From: Comamonas_F sp047606565 | GTDB lineage: Bacteria; Pseudomonadota; Gammaproteobacteria; Burkholderiales; Burkholderiaceae_C | NCBI GenBank assembly: GCA_047606565.1 | Contig: JASGEH010000069.1 | Span: 34,250 to 98,249, forward strand | DNA: 64,000 nucleotides | Direction of reading: 5' to 3' | Shown: positions 8,588 to 16,205 of the stretch, one piece after another | How the letters are laid out: each line of letters opens with the position of its first letter | Position numbering within the stretch: position 1 is the first letter of the stretch | Made by a program: the position numbers and the translations under genes | Notes under the pieces: generated by a model | Told to the model about the DNA's origin: nothing | The model's database searches: none | What the model saw: only the letters and a program-made list of their open reading frames with translations

Positions 8588-9160
8588 TCAGCCGCGCAGG
8601 CTGCGCAGCCAGTCGATGGCGCGCTGCTGGATGGCCTGGCGGTCGGCGGCCGACAGCCCCAGGAAAGGCCGGGCTGGAACCGTCACGGTGTGGGCGCCGA
8701 CGGTGGCCGTCTTGGTCAGGTTGGCGGCCTTCTTCTTGACGAACAGCCGGCCCACCACGCCCTTGGCATTCTTGCGGAAGTAGAGCTGGACCGAGCGTTC
8801 CTTGCGCTCGATCTCACCGCCCAATTGGTGGATGCGAGCGTACACCCGATTGCTGCCCACCCGCACCGCGTCGTCGCCATCGGGCTGCCAGCGCATTTGA
8901 CCGCGCAGGTAGCCGCGCAGCGTGAGCACCTTGTCCTTGTTGTACTTCTTGCGCTTGGCGTAACGGCGTGACAGCGGCGCCCAGGCCTGGCCGTCCGGGC
9001 CGGTCTGGCTGCTGAAGCGATCCTTGGTGCTGGGCAGCAGGATGGCCTCGCCGATCTGGCCCATGAGCGGGCGCGGGCTGGCCAGCGCTGCGTCCAGCCG
9101 GTCGAGCCCGGCTGCGGCCGCGCTGACGTCGAGGTCCACCTTGATGCTTGCTCCAGCCAT
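8588..9160 (-). CDS. Phage virion morphogenesis protein, Mu gpG family
   Basis: A 190-residue homologue of Mu gpG (phage virion morphogenesis family, PF05069 type): IGEAILLPSTKDRFSSQTGPDGQAWAPLS in the first third, then YAKRKKYNKDKVLTLRGYL and a C-terminal VPARPFLGLSAADRQAI motif typical of the family. It is needed for tail completion or head-tail joining. It lies downstream of MuF and upstream of the protease gene, as in Mu. Confidence 0.9.
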   Translation of the reverse strand: MAGASIKVDLDVSAAAAGLDRLDAALASPRPLMGQIGEAILLPSTKDRFSSQTGPDGQAWAPLSRRYAKRKKYNKDKVLTLRGYLRGQMRWQPDGDDAVRVGSNRVYARIHQLGGEIERKERSVQLYFRKNAKGVVGRLFVKKKAANLTKTATVGAHTVTVPARPFLGLSAADRQAIQQRAIDWLRSLRG

Positions 9161-9161
9161 G

Positions 9162-9266
9162 TCAGCCCCCTAAAATCGCGTCATCCATCGGATGGGCAGC
9201 CCCTGCCAGGGCGTCCGATCCCACATCCGGGTGGCCCGCATGTGGCAGCGTGCGGGCCTTTCTCAT
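9162..9266 (-). other. Stem-loop region with a possible 34-codon ORF between MuF and gpG genes
   Basis: The ATG at 9266-9264 overlaps the MuF stop as ATGA; the frame runs 34 codons (starts MRKARTLPHAGHPDVG) and stops one base before the gpG start codon. The same DNA holds a perfect 8-bp inverted repeat, GGCCCGCA (9233-9240) with TGCGGGCC (9251-9258), 10-base loop. Either a translated leader coupling MuF to gpG, or a structured spacer that happens to be open. No T-run follows the stem on the minus strand, so it is not an ordinary terminator of the head operon. Confidence 0.4.
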
Positions 9267-10519
9267 GCCTGATCGTCCTCGCGCTGGTACAGCCGCACGC
9301 CCAGGCGCAGGCTCTCCAGGTAGTCGCCGGTGGCGGGCTGGAATGCCGTCACGCCCGTCCAGCCGTCCGCGCCCACCTCGAACACCACCAGTGCCGGCAC
9401 GTCCTCGCCTTCGACCGGGAAACGCGCGACGTAGCGACGTCGAACAACTGCCTTCTTCAGGGCATACATCCATTCCAGCCGCACCCAGATTTCATCGGGC
9501 TGCAGCAGCGCCTGCGCCAGCAGCGGCAGGAGCTGCTCGCGCCCGTTCTTGAGCACCTTCCAATCGCCCTGGGTGTCGGTGAACAATTCCTTGCCCACCA
9601 CCAGCCGCTCGCCGATGACATCCCGCACGATGGCCGGCTGATCCCGCGTGGCGCCCAGCGGCTGCAGGAAGCTGTCGACATAGGTCTCGGGCGCCAGGCC
9701 CTGGGGCAACACCGCGTTGGCGGGCGCTGGGCGCGCCGGCGGCAGCGGATCGGCCGGGCGCGTGTTGGGCAGGCCGTGCCCATGCACGCTGCCCGCGCCG
9801 CCGGGGCGGATGCCGTCCGGTCGCTCGGGGGGAATGGCGCCGCGCAGCCGCGCCGCGCCGGGCGCGTACTCGAAGCCCGGGTCGATGCCGACCGGCACGC
9901 GCACCGTGCGCGGCCCATTGGACGAGCGCTGGCCGATGACCTGGTCGACCCAGGTGACCGTGGGCGTCGGGTCCGGCCCCGTCTTGCCCAGACGCGCCAG
10001 GTCCTCGGGCCACAGGCCACGCATTTCGCAATGACAACCCCAGCCGTTCGGCGGGAAATGGATACGCAGCCATGGGTTTCCACGCTCCAGAACCAGCCCA
10101 TTCCAGGCCTGGTGCAGCGGGCGCGGGTGTTCCACCCAGTCCTGGTGCACGTACTGCCAGTACGGCGCGTCCTGCAGTTGCTCCCAGCGGCCGGCGGCGT
10201 AGCTGGTCGAGAGGTTGGTGTCGTAGATCACCCGGCTGCGCCAGTCGCGCCCGCCGTTGTAGTCCCAGCCGTGGGTGGCGACGATGCGGTCGAAGTCACG
10301 GCGGAAGGTCTCCAGCGTGGTGCCATCGACAATGGCCTTGTCCACCGCCGCGCGGAAGTCCGTCACGATGGCATCGCGGTTGGCCCCGGCCACGACGAAT
10401 GCCCAGTCGTGCTCCTGCAGGTAGATGTCGGTCCAGCTGACCGTCGGCAGGTTGACCTTGCGCCGGAAAAACTCGGCCTGTTCGCGGAACGGCAGCGAGG
10501 CGTAAGACGCATCAGCCAT
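9263..10519 (-). CDS. MuF head morphogenesis protein fused to a PBECR2-like nuclease domain
   Basis: A 418-residue minor head protein. The N-terminal ~215 residues are the Mu gpF family: EQAEFFRRKVNLPTVSWTDI, RVIYDTNLSTSYAAGRWEQ, and the HPPNGWGCHCEMR-type motif (here FPPNGWGCHCEMR). After a Pro-rich linker (about 260-295) comes a separate C-terminal domain (about 320-415) with EIWVRLEWMYALKKAVVRRRYVARF, LVVFEVGADGWTGVTAF and LGVRLYQRE. This pattern matches the PBECR2 family (phage-Barnase-EndoU-ColicinE5/D-RelE-like nucleases), recognised from memory. MuF proteins enter the capsid, so the extra domain may be delivered into the host with the DNA. That function is inference. Confidence 0.87.
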   Translation of the reverse strand: MADASYASLPFREQAEFFRRKVNLPTVSWTDIYLQEHDWAFVVAGANRDAIVTDFRAAVDKAIVDGTTLETFRRDFDRIVATHGWDYNGGRDWRSRVIYDTNLSTSYAAGRWEQLQDAPYWQYVHQDWVEHPRPLHQAWNGLVLERGNPWLRIHFPPNGWGCHCEMRGLWPEDLARLGKTGPDPTPTVTWVDQVIGQRSSNGPRTVRVPVGIDPGFEYAPGAARLRGAIPPERPDGIRPGGAGSVHGHGLPNTRPADPLPPARPAPANAVLPQGLAPETYVDSFLQPLGATRDQPAIVRDVIGERLVVGKELFTDTQGDWKVLKNGREQLLPLLAQALLQPDEIWVRLEWMYALKKAVVRRRYVARFPVEGEDVPALVVFEVGADGWTGVTAFQPATGDYLESLRLGVRLYQREDDQA

Positions 10520-10623
10520 GCAGCCCCCCGGGAACCCTTTTACGGCCTTTTACGAGGCCGGGACAAACGCCGGGATGGGCGCGGGTAGCCCGTGGCTCGA
10601 AAAATCGCTTAAAACGCCGCATT

Positions 10624-12288
10624 TCAGGTCCCCGCATTTCCAGCCTCGCGCAGCACCTCATGCCGCCCGGCCAGTTCGGCCGCGCGCAGGGCCTCGGCCA
10701 TGGCGGCGGCGTACTGGTCCAGCGTCATGCCGGGCAGCAGTTGCTCCAGGCCGTCGCGGATCTGCGCCAGCGAGTCGGCTTGCTCGACCAGCGCGCGGAT
10801 CTGCTCGACCCAGGTGCCCACCGGCGCGCGCAGGTCGGCGGCCAGGCGCGTGGCCATCAGCTCGGGCGGCGTGAGCTGCGCGGCCGGGCGCTGGCCGGCG
10901 GCGGCTGCCCAGCCCAGGTTAGCCAGGCTGCCCAGGTAGCGCCCGGCCGTGGCGGCGGCGGCCTGCGCGGCGGCGTCCACGGGTGGCACGGCAGGTACAG
11001 ACGACACAGGCGCGGGCGCGGGCGCGCCCAGCACCGCCTCGCCCTCCTGCGCCTGCGGGATGCCCAGCTTCTCGTGCGCCCACTGCACGGTCGGCTTGAT
11101 GCCGATGGCCACCAGCTTGGGCAGCGCGTCGGCATAGGCGGCCAGGTCCTCGGGCTCCTCGGCATGGAGGCGGAACAGCGGCGCGCGGCGGATGCCTCCC
11201 GGCGCCAGGCCGTTGAGTGCGGCAATCGCATAGACCAGGTCGCGCGTCAGCGTGGTGTTGACTTGCCGCACGTCGGAATCGCGCAAGTCCTTGCGCACCT
11301 CGTTGTGCACATTGCCCAGCGCGTTGGTGCTGCTCTTGCCGTCGGCTCCGCTGGTCAGCGTGCCGCCCAGGATGACCTTGGACTGGTTCTTCTCGCACCA
11401 GTCCATCATCAACTGGAATGCGGCCGGATCGCCTGCTGCCGCGTTGTGGAATTCCAGCAGCATGCCCTCGGGCACGATGCCGGCGGCGTTGTGGCCGATG
11501 CCTTGCAGCGCGCGCAGCAGCGTGGCCTTCTCTTTCTCGGTGGCGCTGGGTGGGTACTTGCCCAGGCGCAGCGGAATGCCGTAGATCTCCAGGAACTCGG
11601 CCAGGTCGCCCACGCTGTAGTTCTTGAACAGGTAGGTCCACACCAGCTGCCGGAACAGCGCGCTGCGTTCCAGGTAGCCGCTCTTGGCCTTGTGCACGTG
11701 GGTGATCCAGCCGAAGGGCAGCAGCGGCTCGCCCAGCACGCCGTTCGCGTCGGTGGTGTTGCTGCGCAGGCGCAGCTCCTGCCGGTAGCCGCGGTGCAGG
11801 CGGAACCAGCTCTGCGGCCGGTGCGTGATGGACTTGGGTAGCCACCAGCCGTCCAGCCGGTGCCACTCGATCTCCAGGCAGGCAAAGCCCTTGCCGATGC
11901 CGTCGGTCACGTCGAACAGCATGTCCTCGAAGTCGGGCACGTCGGTCATCAGCTCGCCGAGCTGCTCGGCCGCGCGCTTCTCCTGCGCGCTGGCATTGAC
12001 GGGCGGCACGATCTCCCAGTCCAGCAGCAGCGCGCGGCGGCGCTTGCCCATCTCGCTGGCGATGTGGCCGTCCTTTTCTTCCATGTCCTCGAACAGCTCG
12101 AACTGGCTGACCAGGTCGCCGTTCTCGGCCGCGTCGAGGATGGCCGCCAGCCGGCTGGGCGTGAGGCCGCGCGTGGGGTGGCTCTGCAGCTCGCGCTGCA
12201 GGTGGCCCAGGCGCGCGGTCTGCGGCTCGGCCAAGTCGGCGGTGCGGATGGGCTGGCCGTCGGGGCCGAGGATGCGGGAGGTTGCCAT
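10624..12288 (-). CDS. Portal protein, Mu gp29 family (DUF935)
   Basis: A 554-residue portal. Family features in order: ILGPDGQPIRTADLAEPQTARLG at the N-terminus, LTPSRLAAILDAAENGDLVSQFELFEDMEEKDGHI (about 43-77), the FEDMLFDVTDGIGKGFACLEIEWH core, WTYLFKNYSVGDLAEFLEIYGIPLRLGKY, and the LRDSDVRQVNTTLTRDLV segment. A C-terminal ~100 residues rich in Ala/Pro/Gln follow. The portal forms the vertex through which DNA is packaged. The gene starts 8 bp after the terminase stop; 104 bp separate it from MuF and hold only a weak inverted repeat (CGGCC/GGCCG at 10543-10560). Confidence 0.93.
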   Translation of the reverse strand: MATSRILGPDGQPIRTADLAEPQTARLGHLQRELQSHPTRGLTPSRLAAILDAAENGDLVSQFELFEDMEEKDGHIASEMGKRRRALLLDWEIVPPVNASAQEKRAAEQLGELMTDVPDFEDMLFDVTDGIGKGFACLEIEWHRLDGWWLPKSITHRPQSWFRLHRGYRQELRLRSNTTDANGVLGEPLLPFGWITHVHKAKSGYLERSALFRQLVWTYLFKNYSVGDLAEFLEIYGIPLRLGKYPPSATEKEKATLLRALQGIGHNAAGIVPEGMLLEFHNAAAGDPAAFQLMMDWCEKNQSKVILGGTLTSGADGKSSTNALGNVHNEVRKDLRDSDVRQVNTTLTRDLVYAIAALNGLAPGGIRRAPLFRLHAEEPEDLAAYADALPKLVAIGIKPTVQWAHEKLGIPQAQEGEAVLGAPAPAPVSSVPAVPPVDAAAQAAAATAGRYLGSLANLGWAAAAGQRPAAQLTPPELMATRLAADLRAPVGTWVEQIRALVEQADSLAQIRDGLEQLLPGMTLDQYAAAMAEALRAAELAGRHEVLREAGNAGT

Positions 12289-12296
12289 GGGTACTC

Positions 12297-13676
12297 CTAC
12301 CAGCCTTGCGGCTCGGGCAGGTGGATGTCTGCTGCCAGGCCGTCGAAGCTGTCGACCAGGCGAGCGCTGGAAATGTTGTCGAAGCCGCGCGGATGCGCGG
12401 GCACGGGCACGTAGTCGATGACCCTCTCGCCGCCGGCCGCCGCGTGCTGCGCCAGGAAGTTGGCCCAGGTGCGGTCGGCGTGGCCATTGCTGTCGCTGTC
12501 GGCCACGAAGCGCGGCGTGCCGGTGGCGCCGGTCACCTTCTTGAGCTTGTGCAGGTCGGCGCGCAAGTCATTGCGGCCTTCCGGGATGCGCACGCGCCGG
12601 TCCTCGAAGCCTTCCTTGCCGCGCGTGGCCAGCTCCAGCTTGGCCGCGCCAGTAAAGAGGATGCCCTGCACGCGGCTGCTGCCGTGGCGGCGCTGGGCGT
12701 CTTCCACGGGTTTCTCGCCCATGCCGGTCTGGTCCATGCAGGCGCGGATCACGTTGTAGCGGCGGAACACGTCGTCGAGCAGCATGTCCTGCTCGGCGAA
12801 GGTGATGCGGCGGCGCTCGACGATCTCGCGCGTCCACAGCACGTCGCCCACCTTCTCGAACACCCAGATCACGAACAAGTCGTTGCGCGCGGCGATGTCC
12901 ACGCCGATGAAGCACGGGCCGCCCTGGTAATGCTCGGGCAGGCCCGCCGCCTCGTGCTCGCAGGCCGTGATCAGCTCGAAAGGCAGCCAGGCGCTGGCCT
13001 CGTCGAGCCACTGCAACTCGAACTCCTGCGCCCACAGGTCGGGGTCGCCCGCGCCGCGCTTGAGCTCCTCGATGTCGCGCGGCAGGCCATCGGCCACGGC
13101 CTGGTAGATGTCGGTGGTGTGGCGGCTCCAGCCGTCATCCTTGCCCGTCATCAGGTCATAGAACTTGTTGCTCTTGCCGTTGGGCGTGGAGATGACGCGC
13201 AGTTTCAGACCCGGCTTGGAGATGACCGGGAACAGCGCCTTCCAGATGGCACGGCTGTCCTGGTGGAAGGCGAATTCGTCGAGCAGCACATTGGCGGAAA
13301 AACCCCGTGCCGTGTCCGGGTTGGCGGGCAAGGCGGTGATCTTGCTGCCGCCGGGCAGTTCCACCTCCAGCGCCTTGATGCCGGCCTCCCACTCGTAGTC
13401 GTAGGCCTTGAAGCCCGCCGACAGCGCGGCCAGGTGCAGCTTGACGCCTTCGTTCATGGCCTCGCGCGCCTGGCGCTCGCCACGGCTGAGGATGACCCAG
13501 CGGCGGCGCTGGCCCTGGGCCTCGGCCAGGGCGCAGTCCAGCGCCAGCTCCAGCGTGCTGGTGAAGGTCTTGCCGCACTGGCGCGCGAACATGGCGATCT
13601 TGAAGCGGCTGTCGTCCTGCACCCAGCGGCGCTGGTAGGCGTAAAGCGGCAGGGCTGCTTGGGGTGGCATGGTCAT
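12297..13676 (-). CDS. Terminase large subunit, Mu gp28 family
   Basis: A 459-residue DNA-packaging motor. The Walker A region is ARQCGKT (residues 31-37) and Walker B LLDEF (131-135), followed by the coupling motif ISTPNGKSNKFY. The C-terminal RNase H-like nuclease starts at about 245 with FIGVDIAARNDLFVIWVFE and continues with CMDQTGMGEKP. It cuts and packages DNA headfuls of phage with flanking host DNA in Mu-type phages. Its start overlaps the small-terminase stop by 4 bp (ATGA at 13676-13673). Confidence 0.95.
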   Translation of the reverse strand: MTMPPQAALPLYAYQRRWVQDDSRFKIAMFARQCGKTFTSTLELALDCALAEAQGQRRRWVILSRGERQAREAMNEGVKLHLAALSAGFKAYDYEWEAGIKALEVELPGGSKITALPANPDTARGFSANVLLDEFAFHQDSRAIWKALFPVISKPGLKLRVISTPNGKSNKFYDLMTGKDDGWSRHTTDIYQAVADGLPRDIEELKRGAGDPDLWAQEFELQWLDEASAWLPFELITACEHEAAGLPEHYQGGPCFIGVDIAARNDLFVIWVFEKVGDVLWTREIVERRRITFAEQDMLLDDVFRRYNVIRACMDQTGMGEKPVEDAQRRHGSSRVQGILFTGAAKLELATRGKEGFEDRRVRIPEGRNDLRADLHKLKKVTGATGTPRFVADSDSNGHADRTWANFLAQHAAAGGERVIDYVPVPAHPRGFDNISSARLVDSFDGLAADIHLPEPQGW

Positions 13677-14236
13677 ACGCCCATCCCGTAGGCCGCCTGG
13701 ATGACCTTCTTGAGCGTGGCCGGATCGACCTCGCCGGATTTGCCCAGGGCGTCGAGCTTGTTGCGCTGCTCGGCCAGCAGTTCCTCGCGTGCGGCCTGGC
13801 GGATGGCCAGGCGCTCGTGCCGGTCGACCTTGCGCGCCTGGATCACATCCTTGGCGGCGCGGGCGAGCTTGCGCACGGACTCGATGTCCACGTCTTCCTC
13901 GCCTGCGGCCATGAGCGAGGCGTGGGTGGTGAGCGTGGTGATGGACTGCACCATCAGCGCGCCGGCCTTGTCGTCCGGGTTCTCGCCCAGCTCTTCCACC
14001 AGCACGCTGGCCATGGCCTGCTGCTCGCGGATGCGGCCGGCCATTTCGTTCAAGCTCTTGCTGTAGCGGCCCACGCTGCTGCGGCTGGGCAGCTCGCCCT
14101 GGGCGGCGTGGGCGGGGAAATGCGTGTGCAGGTCCGCGATCAGCTCGTCGAGCGTGAGGCGGCCTTCGCGCAGGCGCTTCTGGATGTGGGTCTTGACCTC
14201 GGGCTGCAGGCGGTCGATGCGGGACTTGCCGGCCAT
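13673..14236 (-). CDS. Small terminase subunit, Mu gp27 family (DUF3486)
   Basis: A 187-residue homologue of Mu gp27: MAGKSRIDRLQPEVKTHIQKRLREGRLTLDELIADL at the N-terminus, then the DNA-binding-like SRSSVGRYSKSLNEMAGRIREQQAMA segment, typical of DUF3486 proteins. The middle is helical. It is expected to recognise phage DNA for the adjacent terminase motor, with which it overlaps by 4 bp. Confidence 0.92.
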   Translation of the reverse strand: MAGKSRIDRLQPEVKTHIQKRLREGRLTLDELIADLHTHFPAHAAQGELPSRSSVGRYSKSLNEMAGRIREQQAMASVLVEELGENPDDKAGALMVQSITTLTTHASLMAAGEEDVDIESVRKLARAAKDVIQARKVDRHERLAIRQAAREELLAEQRNKLDALGKSGEVDPATLKKVIQAAYGMGV

Positions 14237-14239
14237 GGG

Positions 14240-14545
14240 TCAGGCTCCTGGGCGCTTGACGCCGTCGACCACCGCGCGGCCGGTGGCCACATCCTGCCCG
14301 CGCTCGGCCAGGCGGGCGATGAGCACGCTGCCGTCGCCAATGGACTCCACCTCGACCAGGCCTTGCTCGGCCAGCCAGCGCAGCTCGGTCTTGACCTGGT
14401 CGCGCGTGGGTTCGTGCCCCCAGGCCGCCAGCGCGGTGTAGAGCACCGAGCTGTTGGCTCGGTAGCCGGGCATTTCGTGCAGCAGCCGCAACAGCAGCAG
14501 GCGGCGGTCTTCGCTGAGGACTTTGGCGTAGGTCTTGGCAGTCAT
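14240..14545 (-). CDS. Mu gp26-like winged-helix phage protein
   Basis: A 101-residue protein starting MTAKTYAKVLSEDRRLLLLRLL, with a winged-helix pattern (NSSVLYTALAAWGHEPTRDQVKTELRWLAEQGLVEVE). It belongs to the VpaChn25_0724-type family that sits upstream of gp27 in Mu-like phages. The start at 14545 was preferred to 14584, which would overlap the upstream gene and add unrelated residues; no strong ribosome binding site is seen for either. Role unknown, possibly a DNA-binding packaging accessory. Confidence 0.8.
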   Translation of the reverse strand: MTAKTYAKVLSEDRRLLLLRLLHEMPGYRANSSVLYTALAAWGHEPTRDQVKTELRWLAEQGLVEVESIGDGSVLIARLAERGQDVATGRAVVDGVKRPGA

Positions 14546-14552
14546 GGCCGGG

Positions 14553-14858
14553 TCACTTGTTGTTGAGCAGGTGGTTCTCGACACGGTTGATCGCGTGGCG
14601 CAGGGGCTCGATGCGCTCGGAGAGCGCGCCGACCGAGCCGGCCAGGCGCTCGACGTTGACGACCAGCTCGTGCAGCTGCTGCTGGCTGGGCACCTGGCGC
14701 AGGTCGGCCTCCAGCTTGGTCACGCGGGTGCGCAGGTCCAGCAGCTCCTGCGCGCTGGCCGACTGGCGGCCGATCACCCAGGCATAGATGCCGAGGGCTG
14801 CCATCACCAGCCAGCGCACCGTCTCGAAGTCGAAAATCATCTGGGAGAAGGAAGTCAT
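14553..14858 (-). CDS. Mu gp25-like membrane protein (DUF2730)
   Basis: A 101-residue protein with one N-terminal membrane segment (VRWLVMAALGIYAWVIG, about residues 12-28) followed by a long predicted coiled coil (ELLDLRTRVTKLEADLRQVPSQQQLHELVVNVERLAGSV). This is the pattern of DUF2730 proteins found before gp26 and gp27 in Mu-like phages. The start at 14858 overlaps the upstream zinc-finger gene stop as ATGA. Function not known. Confidence 0.82.
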   Translation of the reverse strand: MTSFSQMIFDFETVRWLVMAALGIYAWVIGRQSASAQELLDLRTRVTKLEADLRQVPSQQQLHELVVNVERLAGSVGALSERIEPLRHAINRVENHLLNNK

Positions 14859-15091
14859 GGGGTCCCTCGGTGTTGGCGTCGTTCTTGAAGGGCCTGGCAC
14901 GCCACGCACAGCCGCACGCCCGGCACCGCACGGCGGCGGCCTGCGGGAATGGGCTCGCCGCAGTCCCCGCATTCGGTGGCGGAATCGGCCGCCGTCTTGC
15001 CCGCCAGCCCGGCGCGCCGTGCGTGGTCGCGCAAGGCGTCGTCGCGCAGTTGCTGCTCGCGCGCGGCGGCGCGGTCGATGTCATCGGTCAT
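14855..15091 (-). CDS. TraR/DksA-type C4 zinc finger protein
   Basis: A 78-residue protein with an N-terminal helical arm (DDIDRAAAREQQLRDDALRDH) and a C4 zinc finger at Cys41, Cys44, Cys62 and Cys65 (CGDCG...CVAC). TraR-like proteins of plasmids and phages bind the RNA polymerase secondary channel and mimic DksA with ppGpp. The DDID pattern near the N-terminus is where DksA-family acidic tip residues lie, so a role in shifting host transcription is plausible. It overlaps both neighbours by 4 bp. Confidence 0.87.
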   Translation of the reverse strand: MTDDIDRAAAREQQLRDDALRDHARRAGLAGKTAADSATECGDCGEPIPAGRRRAVPGVRLCVACQALQERRQHRGTP

Positions 15092-15381
15092 GGTTGCGGC
15101 GCGGGGTGATGGGGGCGGCCGGGGTGGTCGGGGTTGTCGAGCCAGTCCACCAGCTCGAAGTGGCGGCCCGCGCACAGGCCGTACAGGTCATACATTTCCT
15201 TGAGGGCCAGGGCGATGGCGTCCATGCCGGGCTCAAGGCGTTGCGGCGGTGGCGGGCACAGCGCCAGCGATTCCACTGGCAGCGGCGGCGCCAGCGCTGG
15301 CGCGGGCGGCGTCGAGCTGGCGCATGACGCCAGCATCGAACAGGCAGCCAGCGCGGCTGTCAGCGGTAGGGGCAAGGGCAT
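15088..15381 (-). CDS. Rz1-like outer spanin lipoprotein
   Basis: A 97-residue lipoprotein: signal sequence with lipobox LASC, lipidated Cys at residue 20, then a Pro-rich stretch (STPPAPALAPPLPV), as usual for Rz1. Its first 149 bases overlap the end of the Rz gene in another frame, the classical Rz/Rz1 layout, but it continues well past the Rz stop and carries an extra C-terminal domain (MDAIALALKEMYDLYGLC). It should span the outer membrane side and fuse membranes with Rz at lysis. Confidence 0.75.
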   Translation of the reverse strand: MPLPLPLTAALAACSMLASCASSTPPAPALAPPLPVESLALCPPPPQRLEPGMDAIALALKEMYDLYGLCAGRHFELVDWLDNPDHPGRPHHPAPQP

Positions 15382-15637
15382 CGCGTAGCTCCTGAGTGGT
15401 TTGCCGCACGCGCCCGTTCCAGGCCGCCGTGGCGGTGCGCAGTGCGGTACTGGCCTGGCCGGCGCGCTGGGTCAGGTCCTGGTGCTGCGTCAGCAGGCCC
15501 TGCAGCGCCTGCACGGTCTGGGCGTTCTGCGCCGCTGTGGCCTTGGCCCGGCCCTGGAGCAGGCCATAGGCATAGCCGCCCACAGCGGCGGCCAGTACGG
15601 CCAGCAGCAGGCCCAGGGCCAGCGTCGAGCGGCTCAT
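15233..15637 (-). CDS. Rz-like inner spanin
   Basis: A 134-residue protein with an N-terminal membrane anchor (LALGLLLAVLAAAVGGYAYGLLQG, about 5-28) followed by a coiled-coil-prone periplasmic part (KATAAQNAQTVQALQGLLTQHQDL). The size, topology and overlap with a lipoprotein gene in another frame identify it as the i-spanin. The start at 15637 overlaps the holin-like gene stop by 4 bp. The C-terminus is Ala/Gly-rich (GAAAASGIAGAV). Confidence 0.78.
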   Translation of the reverse strand: MSRSTLALGLLLAVLAAAVGGYAYGLLQGRAKATAAQNAQTVQALQGLLTQHQDLTQRAGQASTALRTATAAWNGRVRQTTQELRDALAPTADSRAGCLFDAGVMRQLDAARASAGAAAASGIAGAVPATAATP

Positions 15638-15969
15638 GGCTGCGGCCCCACGGCTGCAGTGCCCCCGGCTGCGCCGGCGCCGCCGTTGAGCACGCCCGGC
15701 TGGGCCTGGATGCGCAGATAGATGCCGACCACCGAGATGGCAGCCGCCACCAGCGGCCACCAGGCCCCGGTGATCAGCGGCTGCAGGTGCGGCACCACGT
15801 CGGACTGCGCGAGCATGAAGACGGCCAGCGCGGCCTGCGCCTGGTTGGAGGTCAGGCGCCAACTGCCGCGCCAGCCGTCGATCAGGCCGGGGTGGCGCAA
15901 GACAGCGACGGCGACCGACGCGCCAATGACGGCGAGCACGGCCAGGACGATGAGGGTGGCAAGAGTCAT
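15634..15969 (-). CDS. Holin-like membrane protein
   Basis: A 111-residue protein with a first membrane helix at 3-25 (LATLIVLAVLAVIGASVAVAVL), a conserved-looking loop (GSWRLTSNQAQAALAVFMLAQSDVVPHL) and a further helix near WWPLVAAAISVVGIYL. The pattern WRLxSxQ plus two to three membrane spans resembles the DUF7940 holin group. It lies between endolysin and spanin genes, where a holin is expected. The frame continues upstream to 16218 in low-quality sequence; 15969 is the sensible start. Confidence 0.75.
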   Translation of the reverse strand: MTLATLIVLAVLAVIGASVAVAVLRHPGLIDGWRGSWRLTSNQAQAALAVFMLAQSDVVPHLQPLITGAWWPLVAAAISVVGIYLRIQAQPGVLNGGAGAAGGTAAVGPQP

Positions 15970-15998
15970 GGGGGAGCTTTCTGGGAGGGGTGGAGGAA

Positions 15999-16205
15999 TC
16001 AGGCGCGCCGGCCGCGCAAGGCCCGGCGATGGCGCGCGCGATGGCGCACCTTGGCGGCCAGGCGCTGCACCTGGCGCGGGCTCCAGCCACGGCGCGCGCG
16101 GCGGCCGTAGCCAGCCGGCGCTGCGAACGCGCCGAGGCCCGTGCCAATGCGCCAGCCCAGGCCGGCCAGAACGGTGGCGACGAGAGCGCGCAGGCGCTGC
16201 CTCAT
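15999..16205 (-). CDS. Small basic protein, lysis cassette
   Basis: Sixty-eight residues with a hydrophobic N-terminal part (LRALVATVLAGLGWRIGTGLGAFAAPAGYG) and a strongly Arg-rich C-terminal half. Its ATG overlaps the endolysin stop as ATGA and it fits the gap before the holin-like gene, supporting a real coupled gene. No family is recognised. It could be a second holin-type or pinholin-like peptide; this is a guess from hydrophobicity and position. Confidence 0.5.
   Translation of the reverse strand: MRQRLRALVATVLAGLGWRIGTGLGAFAAPAGYGRRARRGWSPRQVQRLAAKVRHRARHRRALRGRRA

Noticed and set aside
10543..10560. CGGCC/GGCCG inverted repeat between MuF and portal genes as a terminator
   Set aside because: Only 5 bp of pairing and no T-run in the direction of transcription; downstream head genes must be transcribed through it.
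9242..13691. Very long plus-strand open frames opposite the MuF, portal and terminase genes
   Set aside because: They are shadows on the opposite strand of GC-rich genes: His/Arg/Gly/Gln-rich, no motifs, and they contradict well-supported phage genes.
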